Shown: positions 1 through 5,251 of the stretch, one piece after another | Layout: each line of letters begins with the position of its first letter | Numbering within the stretch: the stretch's first letter is position 1 | From: JAPLGE01 sp964355545 | GTDB taxonomy: Bacteria; Bipolaricaulota; Bipolaricaulia; UBA7950; UBA9294 | Length of the DNA: 5,251 nt | Assembly: GCA_964355545.1 (NCBI GenBank) | Contig: CAYHEK010000089.1 | Location: forward strand, 1-5,251 | Direction of reading: 5' to 3' | Program-made: the position numbers and the translations under genes | Notes under the pieces: generated by a model | Databases searched by the model: none | Told to the model about the DNA's origin: nothing | The model's input: only the letters and a program-made list of their open reading frames with translations

Positions 1-130
1 TGTCGAAGGCGAGCGAGCTCTTCCCCGATCCGGAGATTCCGGTGATGACGACGAGCCTCTCGCGCGGGATCTCCAGGTCGATGTTCTTCAGGTTGTGCTC
101 GCGGGCCCCCTTCACCCGCAGGACGTTCAC
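1..130 (-). CDS. uvrA: UvrABC excinuclease subunit A, N-terminal fragment (runs off the window)
   Basis: UvrA is the dimeric ABC-type ATPase that finds bulky DNA lesions and loads UvrB in nucleotide excision repair. Only 43 codons are present, starting at a GTG (130-128) and continuing past base 1. The translated N-terminus contains GAREHNLKNIDLEIPRE followed by the first Walker A loop GISGSGKSS and the SLAFD stretch, which matches the start of the UvrA family almost residue for residue. The GTG start is supported by a GGAGG five bases upstream (136-140) and by the short N-terminus expected for UvrA. The start shares GTGA (130-127) with the uvrB stop, so the two genes are almost certainly co-transcribed and translationally coupled. 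The zinc modules, the signature motifs and the second ATPase domain lie outside the window, so intactness cannot be judged. Confidence 0.96.
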   Translation of the reverse strand, partial: MNVLRVKGAREHNLKNIDLEIPRERLVVITGISGSGKSSLAFD

Positions 131-2133
131 AGGCGCCTCCGCAGCTCGCGGATCTCGTCACGCAGGGCTGCCGCGACCTCAAACTCCAGATGCCCTGCCG
201 CGTCGAGCATCTCCCGCTCCAGGTCGCGGATGAGCGCGAGGACCTCCGACCGACTGAGGCGCTCGACGTCGCGCACCGCCGGCCGTGCCGCTTCCTGCGG
301 CGCGCGTATCCTCTGGAGGATGTCGGTCACCTCGCGTTCGATCGTCCGTGGCGTGATCCCGTGCTCGCGATTGTAGGCAACCTGGATCGCGCGGCGCCGG
401 TTCGTCTCATCGATCGCGCGCTCGATCGAGTCGGTCGAGCTCTCGGCGTAGAGGAGGACCTTGCCGCGCACGTTCCGCGCCGCCCGGCCGATCGTCTGGA
501 TGAGGGAGGTGTCGGAGCGGAGGAACCCCTCCTTGTCGGCGTCGAGGATCGCGACGAGGGAGACCTCGGGGAGGTCGAGCCCCTCCCGCAGGAGGTTGAT
601 CCCCACGAGGACGTCGAACTTCCCCAGGCGCAGGTCGCGCAGGATCTCGATGCGATCGAGGGTCTCGATCTCGGAGTGAAGGTAGCGCGCGCGGATCCCC
701 AGGTCGACCAGGTACTCGGTCAGGTCCTCCGCCATCCTCTTCGTCAAGGTCGTCACGAGGACCCGCTCCCCGCGTTCGACGATCTCGCGGATCTCCCCCA
801 CGAGGTGGTCGACCTGGCCGGTGACCGGATGGACCTCCACCTCGGGATCGACGAGGCCGGTCGGCCGGATGATCTGCTCCACGACCCGCTCGCTGTGTCG
901 CCCCTCGTACGGACCGGGGGTCGCCGAGGTGAAGATCACCTGACCAACGTGCGCCTCGAACTCGGAGAAGGTGAGGGGCCGGTTGTCGAGGGCGGAGGGG
1001 AGGCGAAACCCGTATTCGACAAGGGTCTCCTTGCGCGAGCGGTCGCCGTGGTACATCCCGCGGATCTGGGGGACCGTCTGGTGCGACTCGTCGATCACAA
1101 GGAGGAAGTCCTCGGGGAAGTAGTCGAGGAGGACGGAAGGCGGCTGCCCCGCGGAGCGGCCGTCGAGGTGGCGCGAGTAGTTTTCGATCCCCGAGCAGTA
1201 GCCCATCTCCTGCATCATTTCGAGGTCGTAGCGCGTCCTCTGCTCGAGGCGCTGCGCCTCGAGCAGCTTTTCCTCCTTGCGCAGCCCGGCGAGCCGCTCC
1301 TCGAGCTCCTCCTCGATCGTCTCGACGGCGCGGCGCGTCCGGTCGCGCGGGGTGATGAAGTGCGAGGCCGGATAGATCGTGATCCGCTCCTCCTCGCGGA
1401 GGGGGTGTCCGGTGATCGGGTCGAGGAGGGCGATCCGCTCGACCTCGTCGCCGAAGAACTCCACCCGCACCACCTTCTCCTGATAGGCGGGGATGATCTC
1501 CACGGTATCCCCGCGGGCGCGGAAGGTCCCCCGCTCGAAGCCGACCTCGTTACGCGTGTACTGGAGGGCGACGAGGGAGCGCATCGCCTCGTCGCGATCC
1601 ATCTCCCCTCCCCGAACGAGGGTGAGCGACATGTCGTGGTAGTTCTCCGGCGAGCCCAGCCCGTAGATGCACGACACCGAGGCGACGATGATCACGTCGC
1701 GCCGCTCGAACAGGGCGCTCGTCGCCGCGTGGCGGAGGCGATCGATCTCATCGTTGATCGAGGAGTCCTTCTCGATGTAGGTGTCCGTCTGGGGGATGTA
1801 CGCCTCCGGCTGGTAGTAGTCGTAGTAGGAGACGAAGTAGTGCACCGCGTTCTCTGGGAAGAGCTCGCGGAACTCGTTGCAAAGCTGCGCGGTGAGGGTC
1901 TTGTTGTGCGCGATGACGAGAGTCGGCCGCTGCACGTTCTGGATGACGTGGGCGACGGTGAACGTCTTTCCCGTTCCGGTCGCGCCGAGGAGCGTCTGGA
2001 CGCGCAGACCAGCCAGGACCCCGTCGGTCAGCTCCTCGATCGCCCGGGGCTGATCTCCGCGCGGTGTCAGTCGATCCGAGATGTGAAATCCTGCTTTCTC
2101 TCCGACGCGTGGCAGCTTCATCCTAGTGTACAT
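127..2133 (-). CDS. uvrB: UvrABC excinuclease subunit B (DNA damage-verifying helicase)
   Basis: UvrB receives damaged DNA from UvrA, verifies the lesion by threading one strand behind a beta-hairpin, and recruits the UvrC nuclease. The product is 668 residues, close to the family norm. Numbered from the ATG at 2133, visible motifs are Walker A GATGTGKTF (50-58, K56), the beta-hairpin YYDYYQPEAY (103-112), the DESH Walker B box (348-351), SAT (403-405), the helicase motif VI QTIGRAARN (546-554), and a C-terminal UVR domain (about 628-668) that contacts UvrC. No expected motif is missing. The frame stays open upstream to a TTG at 2160, but an AGGAGGGG sits inside that extension seven bases before the ATG, so I choose the ATG. 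The TGA stop overlaps the uvrA GTG. I see no clear LexA-type box upstream, so SOS control is not shown by the sequence. Confidence 0.98.
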   Translation of the reverse strand: MYTRMKLPRVGEKAGFHISDRLTPRGDQPRAIEELTDGVLAGLRVQTLLGATGTGKTFTVAHVIQNVQRPTLVIAHNKTLTAQLCNEFRELFPENAVHYFVSYYDYYQPEAYIPQTDTYIEKDSSINDEIDRLRHAATSALFERRDVIIVASVSCIYGLGSPENYHDMSLTLVRGGEMDRDEAMRSLVALQYTRNEVGFERGTFRARGDTVEIIPAYQEKVVRVEFFGDEVERIALLDPITGHPLREEERITIYPASHFITPRDRTRRAVETIEEELEERLAGLRKEEKLLEAQRLEQRTRYDLEMMQEMGYCSGIENYSRHLDGRSAGQPPSVLLDYFPEDFLLVIDESHQTVPQIRGMYHGDRSRKETLVEYGFRLPSALDNRPLTFSEFEAHVGQVIFTSATPGPYEGRHSERVVEQIIRPTGLVDPEVEVHPVTGQVDHLVGEIREIVERGERVLVTTLTKRMAEDLTEYLVDLGIRARYLHSEIETLDRIEILRDLRLGKFDVLVGINLLREGLDLPEVSLVAILDADKEGFLRSDTSLIQTIGRAARNVRGKVLLYAESSTDSIERAIDETNRRRAIQVAYNREHGITPRTIEREVTDILQRIRAPQEAARPAVRDVERLSRSEVLALIRDLEREMLDAAGHLEFEVAAALRDEIRELRRRL
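136..140 (-). promoter_or_regulatory. Shine-Dalgarno of uvrA inside the uvrB 3' end
   Basis: The minus strand reads GGAGG, then five bases, then GTG. This site supports GTG at 130 as the uvrA start, and it lies within the last codons of uvrB, as expected for coupled translation. Confidence 0.75.
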
Positions 2134-2138
2134 GGTAG

Positions 2139-2146
2139 CCCCTCCT
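2139..2146 (-). promoter_or_regulatory. Shine-Dalgarno that fixes the uvrB start
   Basis: The minus strand reads AGGAGGGG shortly before ATG (2133-2131), with seven bases between AGGAGG and the ATG. It selects this ATG over the in-frame upstream TTG at 2160. Confidence 0.85.
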
Positions 2147-2181
2147 CGAGATCGGGGCAACGGGCCAATCCGGCACGGGAG

Positions 2182-2210
2182 TTGACAACCAAACGGACAT
2201 GGAGAATGAT
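2182..2210 (+). promoter_or_regulatory. Promoter of the SurA-like chaperone gene
   Basis: A perfect -35 TTGACA (2182-2187), a 17-base spacer and the -10 AATGAT (2205-2210, four of six matches to TATAAT) predict transcription from about 2217. That gives a leader of about 24 bases with a Shine-Dalgarno before the TTG start at 2241. The -35 is embedded in the short dyad GTTG-A-CAAC (2181-2189). An in-frame ATG at 2199 lies inside this promoter, which argues against it as the real start. Confidence 0.75.
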
Positions 2211-2230
2211 CGCAGCATCCTACGTCTCGA

Positions 2231-2237
2231 GGAGGAG
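2231..2237 (+). promoter_or_regulatory. Shine-Dalgarno that fixes a TTG start
   Basis: GGAGGAG is followed by three bases and then TTG at 2241 (five bases if counted from GGAGG). Together with the signal peptide starting exactly at this TTG, it rules in 2241 over the ATG at 2199. Confidence 0.8.
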
Positions 2238-2240
2238 TCC

Positions 2241-3050
2241 TTGTCGCGTCGCTTCGTTTTCTTGATTCTGTTTCTCTTGTCTCTCTGCATGGCGGGGTTT
2301 GCTCAATCGGATTCCGGATCGGTCCAGACCGGCTCGACCTCCGCGGCGGAACCGAGCGTCGTGCAGCCGGGGCAAAGTACCGTCGCGCCGGAACCGAGTC
2401 TCGTCCAGACGGAGTCCGAGTCGATCGCCGCCTCGGTGAACGGGGAGTCGATCACCAAAGCGGAGCTGGAAGCGGCCGCCGGCACGAACCGGGTCCTCCA
2501 GTCCCTGTTCGCGCAGTTCCCGCGCTTCGCGCAGGCCCTCCTCACAACCCCGGAGGGGGAGGCCCTTCTCGACGCCTACGAACTCCAGATCCTTGACCAG
2601 ATCGTGGAAAGCCGCCTCCTCGTTCAGGCGGCGGTCAAGGCCGAGGTGACGGTCGACGAGACGCTCGTCGAGGAAGAGGTAGAGGCTCGCACCCAGGGCA
2701 TCTTGGAACAGAACCAGCTGACCACGGAGGAGCTCGAACAGATCCTCACTCAACAGGGCTCCTCCCTCGACGAGTACAAGGCGAGACTGCGCAAGGCCTT
2801 CCGCGAGCAGGGAATGGTCGAGGCCCTCCGTCTGAAGGTCACAGAGGACGTGACCGTGCCGGACGCGGAGGTCGCCGCCTACTACGAAGAGCACCAGAAT
2901 GAGTTCAAGGATAAGGACGGAAAGGCCCAGCCCCTCACCGACGTGCAGGAAGAGATTCGCAAGTACCTCCTCGCGGACGCCCAAGACCGGGCCTTCAGCG
3001 ACTGGTTCGCGGGAGCGAAAGCCCAGGCGAGGATCGAGATCTACCTCTGA
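2241..3050 (+). CDS. Exported SurA/PrsA-type chaperone lacking a recognisable parvulin domain
   Basis: From the TTG at 2241 the product is 269 residues. Residues 1-21 form a textbook Sec signal peptide: SRR, a hydrophobic core rich in F, L and I, then G-F-A before the likely cleavage at Q22. The Cys at 16 is not in a lipobox, so a soluble extracytoplasmic protein is more likely than a lipoprotein. Residues 23-63 are a Ser/Pro/Gln-rich linker of three imperfect repeats. Residues 64-220 resemble the SurA N-terminal domain: SVNGESITKAELEA opening, LDQIVESRLLVQAA helix, then TVPDAEVAAYYEEHQNEF. In PrsA and SurA relatives a parvulin domain of about 90 residues normally follows this last segment. 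Here only about ten residues intervene before the usual C-terminal helix (LTDVQEEIRKYLL to RIEIYL). I infer a holdase-type chaperone for exported proteins without isomerase activity. The family call is firm at the level of architecture; the clients are unknown. Confidence 0.85.
   Translation: MSRRFVFLILFLLSLCMAGFAQSDSGSVQTGSTSAAEPSVVQPGQSTVAPEPSLVQTESESIAASVNGESITKAELEAAAGTNRVLQSLFAQFPRFAQALLTTPEGEALLDAYELQILDQIVESRLLVQAAVKAEVTVDETLVEEEVEARTQGILEQNQLTTEELEQILTQQGSSLDEYKARLRKAFREQGMVEALRLKVTEDVTVPDAEVAAYYEEHQNEFKDKDGKAQPLTDVQEEIRKYLLADAQDRAFSDWFAGAKAQARIEIYL
2319..2429 (+). repeat. Three imperfect ~14-residue repeats in the exported linker
   Basis: Residues 27-38, 39-52 and 53-63 of the chaperone follow the pattern S-[VL]-(V)-Q-x-x-x-S-x-x-A-x-E-P. 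At DNA level GGAACCGAG recurs at 2348 and 2390, a 42-base (14-codon) period. It probably acts as a flexible spacer between the signal peptide and the folded domain and may vary in copy number between strains. Confidence 0.55.
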
Positions 3051-3153
3051 CGCGGGGTGAGCTCTCGCCCGCCAAGGATCGGACGCCGCCGGCAAGCCTT
3101 CCCAAGCCGTGACCCTGTCCGTCGGGAATGGAGGAAAGGTCTCTCGCCGCAAA

Positions 3154-3190
3154 GTCACGTGTCTGTTCTTCCTCTCGACCAGGATGTGAC
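3154..3190 (+). other. Imperfect 11-bp hairpin upstream of the coiled-coil gene
   Basis: GTCACGT pairs with ATGTGAC and TCTG pairs with CAGG, with one bulged G (3161), two G-T wobbles and a loop of 14 bases (3166-3179). Its right arm GTGAC (3186-3190) is also the left arm of the dyad at 3185-3200, so the two hairpins cannot form together. It would bury AGGA (3181-3184), the only Shine-Dalgarno-like bases before the ATG at 3200. Confidence 0.45.
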
Positions 3191-3193
3191 AAT
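3185..3193 (+). promoter_or_regulatory. Possible extended -10 promoter of the coiled-coil gene
   Basis: TGT followed by GACAAT (3188-3193) resembles an extended -10 (TGN plus four of six matches to TATAAT). No good -35 is present 16-19 bases upstream. Transcription would begin at about 3200, on the ATG itself, giving a leaderless mRNA. This is a weak call made from spacing and motif alone. Confidence 0.3.
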
Positions 3194-3200
3194 CGTCACA
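3185..3200. promoter_or_regulatory. TGTGA-N6-TCACA dyad (CRP/FNR-family-like operator candidate)
   Basis: TGTGAC and GTCACA are perfect inverted arms separated by AATC. This fits the TGTGA-N6-TCACA consensus of CRP-type regulators. It covers a candidate extended -10 and its last base is the A of the ATG at 3200. Binding there would be expected to block transcription. The regulator is unknown, and an RNA hairpin is an alternative explanation. Confidence 0.5.
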
Positions 3201-3466
3201 TGGAGAAGCGCGAGTTCATGGAGAGGCTTGTCTCCCACGCCTCGCTCGACGCGATCGATTTCGCCTGCGACCTCGAGCTCGTCCTCGCGGAGGAGGTCCG
3301 GTACCTCCGGCGGGTGATCGACGCCCTCGCCGAGGCGGACGCCGTGGAGAAGGACGCCGTCACGGGCGAGCTTCGCGCCCGCCTCGCCGACAAGGACGCC
3401 CAGATCTCCCAGCTCCTCGATGAGAACCGCTTCCTGCGGGAGCGCTTGGCCTCTCTTTGTGGTTGA
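3200..3466 (+). CDS. Small acidic coiled-coil protein of unknown function
   Basis: I do not recognise this 88-residue protein. It has no signal peptide or membrane segment, so it is probably cytoplasmic. It is rich in Glu, Asp, Arg, Leu and Ala. Residues about 28-50 and 55-86 show heptad-like spacing of Leu, Val and Ile that suggests a helical hairpin or coiled coil, ending in SQLLDENRFLRERLASLCG. Two cysteines lie at 24 and 87. Coding is supported by strong third-position GC: only about 8 of 88 codons end in A or T, against 14 of 24 in the open frame upstream. That contrast places the start at ATG 3200; ATG 3218, preceded by GGAGA, is an alternative giving 82 residues. Its TGA stop lies within the -35 of the prfA promoter. 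The role may be structural or adaptor-like, but that is a guess. Confidence 0.7.
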   Translation: MEKREFMERLVSHASLDAIDFACDLELVLAEEVRYLRRVIDALAEADAVEKDAVTGELRARLADKDAQISQLLDENRFLRERLASLCG

Positions 3467-3491
3467 CATCCCCGTCCTCATCCCGTAGTTT
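3463..3491 (+). promoter_or_regulatory. Promoter of prfA
   Basis: A perfect TTGACA (3463-3468), a 17-base spacer and TAGTTT (3486-3491; the first two and last bases match TATAAT) predict a start at about 3498-3500. That is only two to four bases before the prfA ATG at 3502. The -35 contains the TGA stop of the preceding gene. Confidence 0.65.
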
Positions 3492-3501
3492 CTCGTTCGG
3501 A

Positions 3502-4575
<1,074 letters not shown>

Positions 4576-4602
4576 CAATGTGAATTTCTTCCCGATCTCT
4601 TC

Positions 4603-4631
4603 TTGACAAGCTTTTCGACCCTTTGTACCAT
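4603..4631 (+). promoter_or_regulatory. Promoter of tRNA-Ile
   Basis: A perfect TTGACA (4603-4608), a 17-base spacer and TACCAT (4626-4631, four of six matches) place transcription start near 4638, six bases before the mature tRNA 5' end. Confidence 0.8.
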
Positions 4632-4643
4632 AGCGGCGGTCCC

Positions 4644-4717
4644 GGGTCTGTAGCTCAGCTGGTTAGAGCGCTCGCCTGATAAGCGGGAGGTCCCTGGTTC
4701 GAGTCCAGGCAGGCCCA
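4644..4717 (+). tRNA. tRNA-Ile, anticodon GAU
   Basis: A complete 74-base cloverleaf folds by eye. The acceptor GGGTCTG (4644-4650) pairs with CAGGCCC (4710-4716) with one G-T wobble, followed by discriminator A4717. The D stem is GCTC/GAGC, and the anticodon stem CTCGC/GCGGG closes the loop CTGATAA with anticodon GAT at 4678-4680. The T stem CCTGG/CCAGG closes TTCGAGT. The CCA end is not encoded; TTC follows the discriminator, so a CCA-adding enzyme is needed. It stands alone rather than within an rRNA operon, with its own promoter. Confidence 0.97.
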
Positions 4718-4727
4718 TTCCCTTTGC

Positions 4728-4756
4728 TTGACATCCCGTCTCGTGTAGGATAGGGT
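4728..4756 (+). promoter_or_regulatory. Promoter of the PC4-family gene
   Basis: A perfect TTGACA (4728-4733), a 17-base spacer and TAGGGT (4751-4756; weak, three of six matches) predict a start near 4763, 35 bases before the ATG. It begins only 11 bases after the tRNA-Ile end. TAGGAT at 4746 is a better -10 hexamer but sits too close (12 bases) to the -35. Confidence 0.6.
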
Positions 4757-4783
4757 AGTAGCGGCTACGGGCTTGGACTGCAC

Positions 4784-4791
4784 AAAGGAGG
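4784..4791 (+). promoter_or_regulatory. Strong Shine-Dalgarno of the PC4-family gene
   Basis: AAAGGAGG lies six bases before the ATG at 4798, an almost perfect complement to the 16S rRNA 3' end. It fixes the start and suggests efficient translation. Confidence 0.85.
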
Positions 4792-4797
4792 AGGAAG

Positions 4798-5067
4798 ATG
4801 CCGGAAGAAGAGGTCCAGGGAACGGATGAGGAGCTTGTCCGGGTGATCGACAAGGGCCCGGGAGGACGGATCCACGTGCGGCTTTCGCGCTTCCGCGACC
4901 GAGACTATCTCGACATCCGCAACTTCTACGAGGCCGAGGAAGGAGAGTGGAAGCCAACGCGCAAGGGGATCGCCATCCCCGTTGAACTCTATGGCGAGCT
5001 GATCGCCGCCCTCAAGGAGGCCGAGCCTCGCATCGCGCAGCGCTCGCCGGGTCGCCCCACCGCGTGA
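4798..5067 (+). CDS. PC4 / YdbC-family single-stranded DNA-binding protein
   Basis: The 89-residue product carries one PC4 (transcriptional coactivator p15) domain at about 24-76. Strand IHVRLSRF (25-32) is followed by YLDIRNFYE (37-45), then the hallmark GEWKPTRKGIAIP (49-61) and a helix VELYGELIAALKEAE (62-76). This parallels the eukaryotic PC4 pattern of IREY, then GEMKPGRKGISL and a C-terminal helix. Family members dimerise and bind single-stranded DNA through the beta-sheet surface. In bacteria they are inferred to act in transcription, replication or repair, but roles are poorly defined. The aromatic residue that is Trp in human PC4's GISLNPEQW is Tyr65 here. The acidic N-terminus (MPEEEVQGTDEE) and the basic tail ending SPGRP are probably disordered. 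It has its own promoter and ribosome site, and lies between tRNA-Ile and tRNA-Glu. Confidence 0.9.
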   Translation: MPEEEVQGTDEELVRVIDKGPGGRIHVRLSRFRDRDYLDIRNFYEAEEGEWKPTRKGIAIPVELYGELIAALKEAEPRIAQRSPGRPTA

Positions 5068-5070
5068 CCC

Positions 5071-5087
5071 CAAGCGCCGCGCGCTTG
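5071..5087 (+). repeat. Perfect 7-bp hairpin just after the PC4 gene
   Basis: CAAGCGC and GCGCTTG pair around a CGC loop, starting three bases after the TGA. No T-run follows, so it is not a standard intrinsic terminator. Its right arm overlaps the -35 of the tRNA-Glu promoter. Confidence 0.55.
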
Positions 5088-5113
5088 ATGCGCGCACCGT
5101 CATCCCGCATAAT
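5085..5113 (+). promoter_or_regulatory. Promoter of tRNA-Glu
   Basis: TTGATG (5085-5090, four of six), a 17-base spacer and CATAAT (5108-5113, five of six) predict a start near 5120, seven bases before the tRNA. Confidence 0.7.
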
Positions 5114-5126
5114 CGAACAAGCGTTA

Positions 5127-5199
5127 GGTCCCGTCGTCTAGCGGCCCAGGATATCGGGCTCTCATCCCGGAGACACGGGTTCGAATCCCGTCGGGACCA
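5127..5199 (+). tRNA. tRNA-Glu, anticodon CUC
   Basis: A 73-base cloverleaf folds by eye. The acceptor GGTCCCG (5127-5133) pairs fully with CGGGACC (5192-5198), with discriminator A5199. The short D stem GTC pairs with GAT, as is usual in tRNA-Glu. The anticodon stem TCGGG/CCCGG closes the loop CTCTCAT with anticodon CTC at 5161-5163. The T stem ACGGG/CCCGT closes TTCGAAT. The CCA end is not encoded; although the sequence reads ACCA, its CC belongs to the acceptor stem. It decodes GAG, the dominant Glu codon in the neighbouring genes. Confidence 0.96.
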
Positions 5200-5217
5200 G
5201 ACGAGGCGACTGATGTG

Positions 5218-5251
5218 AGAACTGGCGGTAAGTCTCCGCCAGTTCTTGCTT
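5218..5251 (+). terminator. Intrinsic terminator-like hairpin after tRNA-Glu (tail cut by window end)
   Basis: AGAACTGGCGG (5218-5228) and CCGCCAGTTCT (5236-5246) form a perfect 11-bp stem with the seven-base loop TAAGTCT. The stem runs into TTCTTGCTT, which is T-rich but interrupted; any longer T-run would lie beyond the window. It most likely ends the tRNA-Glu transcript. Confidence 0.65.

Larger units (their letters stand above)
3051..3199 (+). other. Gene-poor leader-like gap with potential RNA structure
   Basis: No convincing gene lies here. The downstream reading frame stays open back to an ATG at 3128, but 14 of its first 24 codons end in A or T, unlike the gene body, so this part is probably not translated. 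By eye I see TTCCC (3099-3103) pairing with GGGAA (3124-3128), an interrupted closing pairing of GCGG (3052-3055) with CCGC (3147-3150), and a long hairpin at 3154-3190. I could not match it to a known riboswitch class. I see no T-rich terminator after the chaperone gene. Confidence 0.4.

Noticed and set aside
2199..2240. ATG at 2199 as the start of the chaperone gene
   Set aside because: It lies within the promoter, before the predicted transcription start, has no Shine-Dalgarno, and would put 14 charged residues ahead of the signal peptide.
2134..2240. A LexA/SOS box in front of uvrB
   Set aside because: Neither CTGT-N8-ACAG nor GAAC-N4-GTTC is present in the divergent region.
2217..2247. 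A minus-strand promoter for uvrB (GCGACA at 2247-2242 and TAGGAT at 2222-2217)
   Set aside because: The spacer is 19 bases and the -35 is poor. It is possible, but too weak to annotate; no better uvrB promoter was seen.
190..2265. A 691-codon open frame on the plus strand, antisense to uvrB
   Set aside because: It mirrors uvrB through most of its length. GC-rich codons ending in C or G keep this antisense frame free of stops. The translation is low-complexity, rich in Asp, Arg, Leu and Val, without recognisable domains.
2220..3158. A 312-codon minus-strand frame opposite the chaperone gene
   Set aside because: It is the antisense shadow of a gene with a promoter, Shine-Dalgarno and signal peptide, and its translation shows no family signature.
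3128..3199. ATG at 3128 as the start of the coiled-coil gene
   Set aside because: The added 24 codons have an A or T at the third position in 14 cases, unlike the gene body, and overlap the hairpin region.
3070..3200. A c-di-GMP (GEMM) riboswitch, suggested by GCCGCAAAG and neighbouring pairings
   Set aside because: The short motif resembles the GEMM core, but the second stem and receptor bases do not line up. A covariance search would be needed to revive it.
5192..5201. An encoded CCA end on tRNA-Glu
   Set aside because: The CC of ACCA is needed for the seventh and sixth acceptor pairs and the A is the discriminator; GAC follows.

Overview
The window is a GC-rich stretch of bacterial housekeeping DNA. 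Genes end in C or G at most third codon positions. One protein carries a classical Sec signal peptide. I cannot name the phylum from sequence alone. The uvrB-uvrA order with overlapping stop and start, bacterial RF1, and two tRNA genes without encoded CCA all fit a bacterium that needs a CCA-adding enzyme. I see no sign of phage, IS elements or CRISPR.

Layout. On the minus strand, uvrB (127-2133) is followed by the first 43 codons of uvrA (1-130), sharing a GTGA overlap; together they supply the damage-recognition part of nucleotide excision repair. A compact divergent region (2134-2240) separates uvrB from a plus-strand gene for an exported SurA/PrsA-type chaperone that appears to lack the parvulin isomerase domain (2241-3050). 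Next comes a 149-bp leader-like gap that can form competing hairpins and holds a TGTGA-N6-TCACA dyad. The dyad abuts a small unknown coiled-coil gene (3200-3466). prfA (release factor 1, 3502-4575) follows, then tRNA-Ile(GAU), a PC4-family ssDNA-binding protein gene (4798-5067), tRNA-Glu(CUC), and a terminator-like hairpin at the right edge.

Regulation visible by eye. Five plus-strand units each have a -35/-10 pair with exactly 17 bp spacing: the chaperone gene, prfA, tRNA-Ile, the PC4 gene and tRNA-Glu. Four of these have a perfect TTGACA. The plus-strand genes therefore look like a chain of short, separately promoted units rather than one operon. The chaperone, uvrB and PC4 genes have strong Shine-Dalgarno sequences. 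prfA and the coiled-coil gene have none at normal spacing, and their predicted transcription starts fall almost on the ATG, suggesting leaderless or near-leaderless mRNAs.

The most interesting points are the dyad and competing hairpins at 3154-3200, the parvulin-less chaperone, and the PC4 gene between two tRNAs. I found no clearly new multi-gene system; most of the window is ordinary core genome.
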